This document shows, one piece after another, positions 36,985 to 49,237 of a stretch of DNA of 64,000 bases. Each line of letters begins with the position of its first letter. Position 1 is the first letter of the stretch. The translations under genes and the position numbers were made by a program. Source of the DNA: Epiperipatus broadwayi (taxonomy: Eukaryota > Onychophora > Udeonychophora > Euonychophora > Peripatidae); the NCBI GenBank assembly GCA_028023455.1, contig JAQFVV010012420.1:5657770-5721769 (forward strand), given 5' to 3'. A model generated the notes under the pieces. The model was not told where the DNA came from and did not search any database. It saw nothing but the letters and a program-made list of their open reading frames with translations.

Positions 36985-39900
36985 AAATAGATTTGTAATA
37001 CATCCACAGACTTCTGCTTTATGATTGCTATTGATAATATTATTATATCTATGTTTTTAATACATTGGCTACCAACATAAACCTTTGTTTAGATGAAATT
37101 TCTTCTTCAAATTTAGTTTAGCCTAACTAATTAGTGACTATATAACTCTCCAAAAAGCTTATATATAAAAACTGTCACCATATTAAGCCTGACTCCTTCA
37201 TTGTTTTATTAATTCTTGATGGCTCAAGCTAAAAAAAAAGAAAAAAGAAATTGGAATCAGAAATGCAGTATTTGTAGTTAAAGAATGGAAATATGGTTGC
37301 ACAAACATATAATGTCTTTGTCACAATTATGGCATGAGATTTTCATAATGCATGTGCCTTATATTAACATAAGTGAAAGATGAAGGAAAATGAAATAGAG
37401 AAAAGATTAATTGATTCAGAAACAATATTTAGTCTTTGATGAACCGTCATTCTGTTTGTTATTTGTAATTCATAGTTAACCATCATATCCAAAGGTCATT
37501 TCGTTACTTGCCATCTATAAAGCCTGTTGGTAACCCTTGCGATGCATAAAAACATTACACTTAAAATATTATATACATGTAAATGAGTGTATATACTATA
37601 TAAATACTGTGAACAAAGACATTTTATAGTATTTTCTAATATTTTATTTGAATTGCAGATAAATGAAACCACACTTACATATGGAGATCAGAATTAAGAA
37701 AATATACTATGTACAATTTTTATTTGAGATAACCAATGTATGCATTATAAATATAAAAGTATTTAAACAAAAAAATATATGAAAATAAAAACACATGTCA
37801 ATCATAATGAATAATTTCTAGACTTAAATATCATATTATTAATATATTTATTATCATTTAGAGAATAATTCACAACCCAGAAAAAATATATAGCCTTAAA
37901 ATGTGAGCACAGCTTTATTAAGAATTTTTTGTTTTGTTTTTAAGTGTTGGAAGCAAATATTAATTTTTTTATATAAATCCTTAGTTTAAACATTGTTATA
38001 TATTTTTATTTGGCATACAATTATCAAATTTGTTTTTGCATTAAAGAAAAAAATGTATGTTGTTATAAGTTACTATTTTTTGAATCAATATGATATGCAA
38101 CATGTCATAATAAAAAGTTTTAATAAGATTTTAATGGTTACCTGGTTCCATTATTTTCTATTATTTCAAGCATAAATTAGATCTCACATGTTAAAATTGA
38201 ATGAGAAACTTGTTTTATTTATGTAATAAATGAAGGATCTACATTATTATAGAAACTATTGGGTGATACAGGTGTGTTTCACTATCCATTATCATATAAA
38301 AATATAAACATCATCAAAAAAATTAACATTGGCTTAAAATTTTATCCACTAGAATCATTATGAAGACTTATAGTATAATAGTAAGCATTACCATCTAATT
38401 ATGCTCACATATTGAGATTCAAAACTTAGTTGAAGAAAATTTGTGTGAAATCTATAGATTAAAATATACTTATGATTTTTTCTAGGCAGATAACATATAG
38501 ATATTACAGTTACTAATTTAGATATTGGCTAGTAAATAGATATGTATCTATTATTATTAAGAAAATAAAATTTTTTATTTAACATGTATTGTAAAAATAT
38601 ATATAGTTACTGTTATCAAGAGGATAAAAGTTTCTATTTCATGAGTTGTCAGATTAATTTCAATGTGGTGATGATAAAACATAAAATACAATTGTAATAT
38701 AATCAGTCTTATTGACTCATATGAAAATATGTTTATGTAAGTGCTGAGGCTATACTTTATTTTTATCATCACATTTACAAGTAAATATATATATATCAAT
38801 GAGCCATATTCAAGAATAAAATAATAAATGAGAAAATACCTTAAATAAGATTGGAACTAAGTTAATGTTTAGAATTTTCAAATTAACTAACAAATACAAA
38901 CCTAAATTAGTAAAACAAAATGAATACTGTACTTCAGAGTTTTTTTCCTCTTTATCTATTAAACATCTCATTTTTAATAGCACACTTTACTTTATTTAAT
39001 TATTTTGTAATCATTTCCTGTTATAGATAACTTTAGTTGTATTATCAAAATAAATTTTTTATATATAAGTAAAACAAATTATGAATTTGAAGATAACATT
39101 AGATATATTTATTTCATAGAGGGAAAGTTTAATTTTCATCAACAGTAAAAATAATTATTTATTTATTGGTATTATTTAAGACTTTAGATTATAATACTAA
39201 TAGTAAAGAATCTATTTTATCTTATACTGTTAATATATAAGATTATTTTTTGCTATGAAATTAACTTTTGGCAAATTGATTAAAATAGACATTTACAAAT
39301 ATAAGTTTCCTCAAAAGGTTTAATTGAAAGTGAAAACATGTTCTTCAATTCTCGTAGTGAATTTATAGAATTTGTAAAATCACTGCTATAAATAACACGT
39401 TAAAATAATTTATAGTAAGTTTAAAAAATGGTAAAATTATTTTATAGAATATTAAAGTTTATTGATTTTGTTTTACTGATAATTGATTTTTAGAAATTAT
39501 TTTTTACTTACAAAAAAATATTAAAAATTTGTCATTTGATTTATTGCATAATGAACTAACACGTGTCTAAGATTTTTAAAATAATATATATAAGTTAAAC
39601 AGGCTTAAAGTACCCCTGCAATCTAATCTTTTAAAAATCTTTCCACAAAAAAGTATAGAAAGAGAGAATACTTCCATGATTAGATAACTGACTGCTGTAA
39701 ATGAATTTGGTTTTACTTCAATGCTTCAATCTCATATTAATAATAACCAAATATTTATTTACTAATATATAATTCGATAACTGTTAGCGTTGATTATGAT
39801 CTGGCAATTTGAAGAAAAATCTTAAAAATTCTTAGTTTTATAAAAAAAAATTTAGAGTTTTATTTGGATTAAACTCCAAGAATGAGTGTGTGTGTATATA

Positions 39901-41005
39901 TATAATATTTTTAGACTGACATTTTTCAAACACTTATTTAATTAATTTTATTTAAATGTTTCACAATACTGAAGACTAAATGTTAGCAGAAGAAAGTAAA
40001 TTTATTTTTAATTCTAGTTGAAAATATATATTAAGGAAACAAAATTAGACTAAGAAAATTTCAAGCTTGAACAATTAATTTTTGTAGAAGTCTGTCTAGT
40101 TTGGTTTCATTTTCATTTAAATCGTATTCACAAGGCATAATCTCTAAGGATTTATTTAAATAAACCATATAAACAACTTAACTCATCAAAAATATATGCC
40201 ATCTATGCTAAATTTAATTAAATATCTCAGAACACAATTGTCTAACTACTAAGCACTGCAACCCATAAATATTATGCATGTAAAATCTAATTTAAATTTA
40301 GTTATGTAAACATCTACCATTTAAATGTTTGATCTAATGCATTTTTTTGTCTGACTTTGCCCTTAATATATAGCTCAGGATGAAGTTGAAAGTGAATTTA
40401 TTTTCTTATGTTCAGTAGTTATTCAATATGGAGGGCTTTTACTCAAAAAAAATACAACTTATTGATTTTGCACTGTTTAATTCTATTATTACACATTCAC
40501 ACACACATATATATGTATATTTCACTACCATATTTTAAGCTTTTTATTTTGTTTCTAATATTTTCCAGATTTGGCATTGAAATATGTTTAATAAAGTATT
40601 ACATAAAAGTAAGATTTAGGAATAAAGAAAACAACAAAACCACTTTAGATTTGTTGTTGAAGACTGGGAAAATGACTGGTATTTTACATAAATAAAAAAC
40701 GTATTCCATCATCAGAAAACAATGTTACGATGTCTAACAGATAAGAGTAAAGTTGAAGAAAATTCAATATCTATTAAAAACTATTTCTTTAGTACAAGTT
40801 TAGAATATTATAAGATCAAGATGTTATAGAAGCTCAACTTTCATAAGTCATACTATTGTTTTCATTTGCCTAAAAAAAATTTATATTTTTCAAGTAAATG
40901 TTGACCCACATTTTCTTGCAAAATGATTTAATTTTTGAAAATAAAAATTTATTGAATTATGATAAATGCTTCTGGGTTTAAAAATATTTTGTACCTTATA
41001 GAATT
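36985..41005. other. AT-rich non-coding DNA
   Basis: No gene is supported. Open frames are short and low-complexity. No terminal repeats or RNA genes were noticed. Confidence 0.55.
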
Positions 41006-41215
41006 GTCTTGTGTGTGAATTCAGTAGCTAGTTCATCCATATTTTATCCATCTTTTGGATTCCATTATGCCTCAGCATTCACACTCAGGGAGAAACTTTC
41101 CTTTGGCTCTTTTCAGGGTAGAATTTACACAGATAGCAACTACTGCACCTCTATACAGGTTCCAATTCACTTAAAAGATCCATCCAAACATATATACTAT
41201 ATTATCATATAAGAA
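41006..41215 (+). other. GC-richer patch, open on plus strand, unassigned
   Basis: This patch of about 200 bp is less AT-biased than its neighbours and is open for 67 codons in one frame, starting with TTG rather than ATG. No splice sites of good quality bound it. A G12 run follows at 41224-41235. It may be a piece of an interspersed repeat, and I do not call it coding. Confidence 0.3.
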
Positions 41216-41235
41216 TAAAATGTGGGGGGGGGGGG

Positions 41236-43570
41236 TAAATTCATTTATAAATGTATAAATGATTTTGATAAACTAAAGACCAATGTAATTTAAATCAAGT
41301 TAACAACATTTATTAAATAACAAAGTAAAAATTCAAAACTCTTTAACATGATAAAGAGATTATAATTGTATGTGTCAAGAGTGTGTTTCTACCATAGCAA
41401 TGATTAATATATTTACTATTCCAATCCTTACCCATGGTAGAGATACACTGCAAGGCACTGACTATTTACAAATCAGATAAAAATATCTTTTTATTAAATT
41501 GACCATAAAATTAGCTAACTAATTTATATTGTACAAATATATCCATAAAAGCCTTATCATTCAATTCCAGTTATTGCTGTTACATCTTTTTGGGGACTTC
41601 CCCTTTATATACAATTCCCTAAAGTTGATAGGAAAGAGCATTTACACCAGAATATTAGTCATTTATATCAAAAAATAAAGACAAACACTTGTTAATTAAC
41701 AATAAAAAAAACTCTGTCCTGTAATAGTGTATGTGCTTAATATTGAATAGTATCAAAAAAATTTACATCATTCCATTTCATGATGAGGTTCAAATATCAA
41801 GTCACTATGGAGTGAAAACTGTTCTAAACTTTATTTAACATAAGAAAGATATTTTGTCTAACTTAATAATCACCCCCCTTCACTTTTTTGTTTTCAATTG
41901 TAATGGATTCTTCCAGGTTCTAGTCATGTTTAAGTTATCAAGTATGGAGATAAAACAAAACTATAATTTTTACAAATATATATATATAAATACAAAATAT
42001 TAATTAGTTTATCTTGGTTATTACCCATGAATTTAGCAATAATGTCTCTCATGGGTACAGTCTATCTCTCTTTGAATCATGCTTCCTCAGTAAGTCATTC
42101 ATCATCTGTTAAAATTTTTTGGCAACTTACTTGAAATGATGTGGTTTCTTTTTTCTGCAGTTACTTCCCTTCTGGATCCATTTAGATATTTAGTATAGGA
42201 CATTTAATGTTTTTTAAGCTTTATATAGGCAAGTAGGTTAAATCATTGTGCTCCTATGGTAGGAGTGTAGCAATCTAGCCCCATGGCAATATTAATTTAG
42301 CTGGAATACATTGCATAATAGTTAATAATAAATTTTCTTAATTTAACATTTGGCATTTAATGGCTTATATAAGCAAAAAGTTATTTCATCATTTATATGT
42401 ATATGCTAGCGATTTTTACTTCTTTTTTCTCTGTGTTTGAATAATGGTATTGTTTTTATTTTTAAATTTCAATTTATAATCAGTTCAGTACTTTTGTCAA
42501 ACCATAAAAATTTATCAAACATTTCTCTGTTTAACTGTTGGTTGTAATTTTTTATAATTTTGCTCTATGAAGATTATGCGAATAATTTGGAATATTCAAA
42601 CAAGTCACTCATCTTCTCTTGGATTTGAACATTCGATCTTTAAAAGTCGTCTTGTACAGTTCTTGTACTATTTGAAAAGCAACAAAAGTACACAGAAATG
42701 AACTGGGTTTGCTTTTATACCTCACTTAGCTTCCGGTGTTTAGTATGTGAGCATTTTCATTTCCACTTTTATCGCTGTAGCTGTCTATTGTTACACGTAT
42801 TTTATTAATTGCAGTTAGAAATAAAATTACATAACTGAATTCTACTTTTACCTTTCATAGTTAGTTGCCTAGTGATTGGCTTGACATTAGGTCATCATTA
42901 TGTCTACTAAGTGTAACTCTTTATTCGTGACATTCAACACATTTATAAATAACTCATTATTAGTATATATGTATAAATGAAGGATTTCTTTAACTGTTAT
43001 TTTAACTTTTCATTAAACAAGGGAAATGAGTTCATAGTGACATTTGTTTAATTTAGTACCTAATAAAGCAAACATTAATATTATATATATATATATTAAA
43101 TGTTCCCAAAATGAATGATAGTTAAGCTTATGTTTTAACTGGGTTTGATCTGGTAGTGTGGATGAATAAAAGCTAGTTTCAATAGGATTGTAAGCTACTC
43201 CTCCAATATTTTAATTTATTTTATAAACATAGCAGTTGGCAACTGCAAATAAAATTTCAGTTACATTAAATTTTTTTAATATAGTTTTCTTTTTTATACA
43301 CACACACTTTGATAAAATCTATGTTTATAATTAATTTAAATCAATTTTACTGTGGTTTTAAAAGTTAAAGAAATTTTTATTTTAACTAATGTATTTCAAT
43401 AAATCTATTTTAGAATTTGTTATAAGAACAATGCTTAATTAAATAATAATCAATAAAACTTATTCAATTATTTTATTTTGTATTAAAAATTCCAAGAAAA
43501 TGAATTTTTTTTTGAAGTCTGGTTCTTAGTTTTGGAAATGCAAAATTTCAATTATTAACTTAAAAATTAT
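41236..43570. other. AT-rich non-coding DNA
   Basis: No gene is supported. Slightly GC-richer spots at about 42130-42180 and 42690-42790 have no recognisable content. Confidence 0.5.
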
Positions 43571-43577
43571 TAAACAT

Positions 43578-43985
43578 GTGGGGGGGGGTTGTTAATTTAA
43601 ATATTTTTGTAAACAGAGGTAATTAAAATAACTACTGGCTTGTTTAATTAGAAAATTGTGTTAACAGAATATTATTGATTTGTTTAACGAATAAATGTTT
43701 TAAACATGTGATTGCTAATTAGATGGAAAAGTGTTTTGCAATTGTAAATGATATAAAAAGACCAGCTTAAATAGTAATTCTAGTTATTCTGCTTTTGTCA
43801 TTGATTCTGATTCTTCTTTTGGCCATTGCTTTTGCCTGTGTGACATAAAGAATACTGAATCTTTTCCAGCAGCAGAAAGAATCAATGTGCATTGTTAATC
43901 ATCACAAGAATAAACTTTAGTTCTCCAGCATGAAACCATAATCCAGGATGTCTAACTTTATTTGTTGGATCCAGCACTATGTCAA
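43578..43985 (+). mobile_element. possible solo LTR
   Basis: The block begins TG followed by a G9 run and contains a good TATA box (TATAAAAAG at 43752-43760). About 150 bp downstream is an AATAAA signal (43909-43914) within a less AT-rich stretch. This U3-R-U5-like order is what a solo LTR looks like. I could not place the 3' end, find a target duplication or identify another copy in the window, so it stays a candidate. Confidence 0.3.
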
Positions 43986-44649
43986 CTACCTTTCTTGTTC
44001 ATTTTAACAGACATACTTCTCATCATTAAAGAAAATTTAGTGACAACTCCACCTAAAACATTATCTGATTATGACCAATATTGGAAACTGGTAAATAAAA
44101 AAACTTCACTCATAAATCACTAAAAAGCTGTATTTCACCAACATACATACATATAAAAGTTCACAATAGCTACTCTACCATGTTCTTTTTGGAACATAAA
44201 GATAATTTAAGTATTTTGTGAACTATTTTATAAACACCAAAAAACTTATGTTATAAAGAAACAAGTGATATTCAATTTAGATGATTTATAGATTTATGTA
44301 TGTTTTATATTGAGGTAATATTAATGTGTGTATTTATCTCTTGACACTTATAATTTAAACAATTTATGTATTTATATAATTTTTTAATATTTATATTTTG
44401 TGAAACATGATTTTTGTCAGTGAATTTGTTATGAAGGTGAGTTTTTGAATATTTTGATTTTTAAATATTTTTTGCAGATGCTATAATTTGTTTTCTTTTA
44501 ACAGTTCAATATCATGGACTGACCAATTTTATACACAGCTTTAAATTCCTTTGTAATCATTATTTCAACTTATTTTGCCAAATATATAGAATTTTATTGA
44601 AAATATATATACTGAATAATGCTATCACCTTCAGAATTATTTTATCACT

Positions 44650-44920
44650 AATAAATCAATAATATTTAAATTTAAGCAAATATTAATGATGCAAGTATAT
44701 GATTTTCAAAGTGCTGATTGTTTGTTTCTTGTTTTCTCTACAAGAGAATGCCTGTCAATGATTTTGACAGTTTCATTTTTTTTTTCATTTCAGAAATAAA
44801 AACATTTTAAATCAATTTTACACATTTATTATTTTTTCCACAAAATATTTGTGAAATAATTATTTTACAGTAATTTATATTTTAATAGAAAATATTTAAT
44901 AAAAAATATTTACAAAGAAA
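44650..44920 (+). repeat. diverged copy of the 5.1-5.6 kb repeat
   Basis: The order AATCAATAATATT, then GTGCTGATTG, then CCTGTCAATGATTTTGACAG followed by a T-tract and a long A/T block ending in TTTACA parallels the unit at about 5050-5330, with substitutions and indels. Confidence 0.5.
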
Positions 44921-45097
44921 TCAATGATGTATGGCTGCAACATTCATTTTATCTTGCCTGCTATAAATTATATTCATCAATTATAAATAGAAATTTATAT
45001 ATTTAAAGAACTTTCAGATACTGTAATAATCGAATGAATTATTAATTTGCATTTTAGAAACTAAATTAAAACATATAATTTTAATATATATATATAT

Positions 45098-47673
45098 TGA
45101 AACAGACAGATCGAAGAATCGATCTTAGTTTCATGATTGTCATTTAAGAACGGTAATTCTAAACCACTATTTACCCGCAATGAGACTTTTTCTATTCCAA
45201 GCCACATAGATTTTAAGTTATTTATTTTGTGTTTGTTTAAAAAGAATTTAATGTAAAGAATATGAGTATAAATGTCACAAATCATGGTGAATAATATTCG
45301 TGTGTGTGTGGCTTGTGGATTTATATTAGCTCAATTTAAAAGTTTCAATTGCGTGTATATTTTCTTTAAATTTTAATTTTGCAAATTATACAAAGTCATT
45401 TAAAAATGCTGATCAAAAGTCACATTCCTTTGATCAGTATTTTTAATCAAAATCTTACTTGAACAAATGTATAGAATAATTAGTTTGTACTTCGATAAAT
45501 TAAGATAATGAATGTATATTTTTGTATTCACGAATTCCGATGTAATTGTTTTGTCAATTTAGAATCATGTATTAAATTTAAAAATAAATGAGAAACGTAG
45601 AACGCTTATCAAGAAAGGCAAATGCTATTGTATAGTCAAATTAGATATTGCTGGAGGCCGAAATCAAAGGAGGCGGAGTTATGAACAAAAACTAGGCAGA
45701 AAGGTCAACCGTAGCCATCTTAAATATAATATAGACACTCTAACTTTTGACTTGGCTGTGTTTGGATCGTCTCAAACTACAGCAAAGTAGTTGTTCCAGA
45801 GAAATCACTTGAACCGTTATTAAGAAGTTGCCCGGTAAACTGAAATCATGATGGGCTAAGTCCAAGAAGCTGATTCCTGTTCTGCCAATTTAAATCTTTC
45901 GTACCGCTGATCTGTAATGTTTTCCGTGCTTCCAGTCTTCCAAATTCACACATTTAAATTAACCATGCCGTTCTAAGAAATTCAAAATGCGCGCCTACGT
46001 TCTTCATACATATCACCGCAAGAAGAAAAGCCGGACGAAGAAAGAATGGTAACTTTTGTTACATGAACTTTTTAACTTTCCTCTCAGTAATAATTTTATA
46101 TTTAATCTGTTAATCAAAGTAATTGCATGTAAATTTCTTGCTTTCCATTTGAAAATGTTACACTAAAACCTGTCAGTAAATTTCTTCTCTAATATTTCGG
46201 TGTGTGCTCTAGTCTTTAGATGATAATTATTAATATTTGTGCCTACTAATAATCCATTTGTGAATACATTTATATTTTTACTATTACTTATTTTACAAAC
46301 AAAACGATGCCAATAATAATATTTCTCAACTCTAATTAAAGTCAGTAAAGTTATCTCATAATATTTATTATATTCATTTTAAAAGTAATTTTCTTGTATC
46401 GAATTAAAAATCGTCATTTATGTTGAGTTGAGAAATATTCAAGTATTTTTATTGTTTCTTTTACTTTGTCATGATATTTTAATCTATACTCCAAATCTCA
46501 AATACTTAAAATAGTCTAAAATTTTATTATAATCTTTTGTTATATATTATTACGGAGTAAGAATAATAATTTATTATTACCTTCCGAACAATCTGGGGAG
46601 TTATGGGTTTCAGAGTAAATTTAATTAATTATTACTTTTGCGATCGTTTGATTTCGCCATGTTTTATTGAATAGTTATATCGGACTGTTGCGTAGAAAAT
46701 GTTACGGAGAGAAAGGGTTTTATATAATTTCGTTTTAAAATCCACTTCCGGTCACTCTTCCTCGATGTTACTGTGGCAATGCCTTTACCTTCGCTTAAGT
46801 TGGCGTCTCGTTTTACTACCACATGGAGAGAAAGAAATTCTTCTCCAGGTAATCTCTTGGATCACCGGGGTTCGAAAATGAGCCCGGCTGGTTGTAGTGT
46901 CCCGGATCTACTTGGGGGCATTAAGACTTGTCAAAGTACAAGCCGCCCGGTATTCCGTCAATGCACCGCAAGTTATTATTTGTAGTATACATTAATCCCT
47001 GCAACCATCAGTACATCAGTATTATATATCATATTTTTATATAAAATCGCCTCCCATTTATCTGTATGCGCAATGGTTTGAAACTATTAAAATAAAACAA
47101 CTTAATAAAAACTAGTAGATAAATATTTTAAGTGCTCCAATTACTCTGATTCTCATATCAACCTGTACAACCATTTAAACATATAAATATTGGCATGAGT
47201 TTGTTAATCAGTACAAACCGATTATTGATGACTAGAAGCAATTTATTATAAATACATATGAGAGTTACCGTACCTGTAAATAATATTATTCAATGCTTTC
47301 AATAATTTATTAAAAATTTATCTAACCTAATTTTGTCTCTCTTGCATTATTACTCTCGAAACCTAGTCAACCACCTGCTGTCTGTATCGACAACTGAAAT
47401 ATATACATTAAATTATTAGCCGTACCAATATCCCGACTATAAGATATCTATGAAATAGCTGATTGTAGGTAATTTAGTCTGTGTTTTTCGATGCGCTAGT
47501 AAAGGGAGAACCCCGTACCATTGTAATGTTGTCATCGGTGGGTCATGCCAGGGTTTTGGGTTCGAATTTAGTTTGCATTTTGGAATTTATTCCTAGACGT
47601 GGACTGGGTTCGAATTCGGATTACTGTGTGTGAATAGGCATGGTGATTTTTACCGGTACAGTGTTCGAAATTT
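45098..47673 (+). mobile_element. 5' LTR of Ty3/gypsy retrotransposon
   Basis: The LTR starts TGAAACAGACAG at 45098. Positions 45098-47123 match 53230-55231 almost perfectly: by eye three single-base differences, one 20-bp indel and a few 1-3 base indels over 2 kb, indicating a very recent insertion. The shared part stops at 47123, but the primer-binding site starts only at 47674. So either the 5' LTR runs to about 47673 and the 3' LTR has lost its last 550 bp, or an unusual spacer lies between LTR and primer site. I prefer the first, because primer sites normally abut the LTR. GC-richer islands lie at 45640-46060 and 46690-46985. The latter holds overlapping short open frames of 60 and 70 codons that I do not recognise. 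No clean TG..CA right end is visible. Confidence 0.8.
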
Positions 47674-47691
47674 TGGCGCCCAACGTGGGGC
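47674..47691 (+). promoter_or_regulatory. tRNA-Lys primer-binding site
   Basis: TGGCGCCCAACGTGGGGC is the complement of the 3' end of tRNA-Lys (the Lys1,2 type, also used by several retroviruses). Complementarity continues for five more bases into the T-arm (TCGAA to 47696). It primes minus-strand DNA synthesis and fixes the start of the internal region. Confidence 0.92.
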
Positions 47692-47696
47692 TCGAA

Positions 47697-49072
47697 TGAA
47701 GAAATCTCCCACACCCTGCAGAGTGAACAAGAGTAAATATTAAATTATAGAAATATTCGATTTTTTTTTCATACCGTTGAGATATATATACTTTGCGTTA
47801 TTAAAATGCGCATTTTTAAAACGATGTTTTGAGTAAGTCAAATATACTAATTTTTTTTTTCACCCTTGCTTGCAAGTAGTTTCAGTTGAATAGATTGCCT
47901 TCTAATATTGTTAAGATAATATAGTGAGATTTTTTTTTGAAAAAAAAAAAGTGTGAAAGCGATTTTGAAGTTTTGTTTTAACGACAAAAATATTGAGAAT
48001 AGTTTCAAAGCAAGTGAAAACCTGTATCGATTTTGTGCGTTTATTTAATTCAAAATAAACGAATGTTATTTCATAAATCTTTTTGCAAGTCAATTTTGTT
48101 GTGTTGAAAAAAAAAATAAAGCAAAGAAATTAGGATTACTTTTCATGTCTTACAAATAAACGTGTGTATGTGTGTATATATATTGTTTAATATAGAAGTC
48201 TTATCAAAGCCACTGCATAATATAAATATCAGTTGAATAAAGTTTGGCCGGAATATGTGCTATCCGATATTAAGTAGAGTAACCGTTTAGGTTAAGTTTT
48301 TTGTATAAAACCAATCAGCCAAATACAGTCGTCAAAGTGTTAATGGTATATACACTTACGTTATAGAAACTCGAAATTGTATGATAATCCCACAGAAGTA
48401 GCGTTAATATTAAACGTTCTACATAAAACATTATGTTCTTGAATTAAATGATTTTATTAAGTCACGTAAAAAGTATATATTTGGGGATCAGTGGATTAAA
48501 TTATCTATTGGTCACATGTTGCTGGCTGGCACCTTTCAAATAAATTTGTCAGCAAATATGTTTGTCCATACAGCAGTGGTGAGTTTTGTTTGGTCTATAA
48601 AAGAGAGAAATGGTGATATATATATATATAGAGAGAGAGTTACTGACAGTATTATAAGAATATTATTGTGTTATATACTAATTGTTAATATGTTGTTTTA
48701 TAGGACTGAGGAGAATAGTTCGAACTGGGTGAAATAAAGTTTTTCTCTCTCTTTATTGATAATTTAGATACACGTTATCATATCATATATATACATGTAA
48801 TAATAGAATAAAAAAAAAAAGGAAAAGTGAAAAGGGGTTATATAACAGAAATCAATCGGAACGTAGGCGGAAAAGAAAGGAAGGAAGACACACAAACTGG
48901 ATGAGAAAGGTGGGAACAGTATCAGCAGCGGGGAAGGATTTGGCATATAGGATCAGGGATCAGTATCTTTTATGAATATATACATAAATAAAAAAATATT
49001 TCGCGAATAACTAATTCACCTGCTAAAGAAAAAAAAAAACACACATATAATTAATAAAGAAAAAAAAATCAA
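47697..49072 (+). other. long untranslated leader of the gypsy element
   Basis: About 1.4 kb separates the primer site from the first in-frame ATG. No conserved frame is present. It contains a strong TATA box (TATAAAAG, 48596-48603) and an AATAAA signal (48733-48738) about 130 bp downstream, an arrangement normally seen inside an LTR. This may be an internal promoter or a fragment of another LTR. A run of TA and GA dinucleotides lies between them. Confidence 0.5.
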
Positions 49073-49141
49073 ATGGCAGAAATAGAAGGGTTCAGTAAAT
49101 CATCTGGAAATAGCACAGAAACATCAGACGCGTCAGTGACT
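49073..49141 (+). CDS. candidate first coding exon of Gag-Pol
   Basis: ATG at 49073 opens a 23-codon serine/threonine-rich peptide (MAEIEGFSKSSGNS...) in the same frame as Gag-Pol. It is followed at 49142 by a consensus donor, GTAAGT. The next 63 nt contain four in-frame stops, and the AG at 49203-49204 restores the Gag-Pol frame in phase 0. Unspliced, the peptide ends at a TAG about three codons after the donor. Splicing is inferred, not shown. The pyrimidine tract before the AG is poor, so a chance arrangement remains possible. Confidence 0.35.
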
Positions 49142-49237
49142 GTAAGTGAATAGATTAAATAAACAAATAACTAGTTACTGGGGAATACACACACAATATA
49201 AAAGGAAGACAGTGTTCACGGGTTGAAACGGGTCAGA

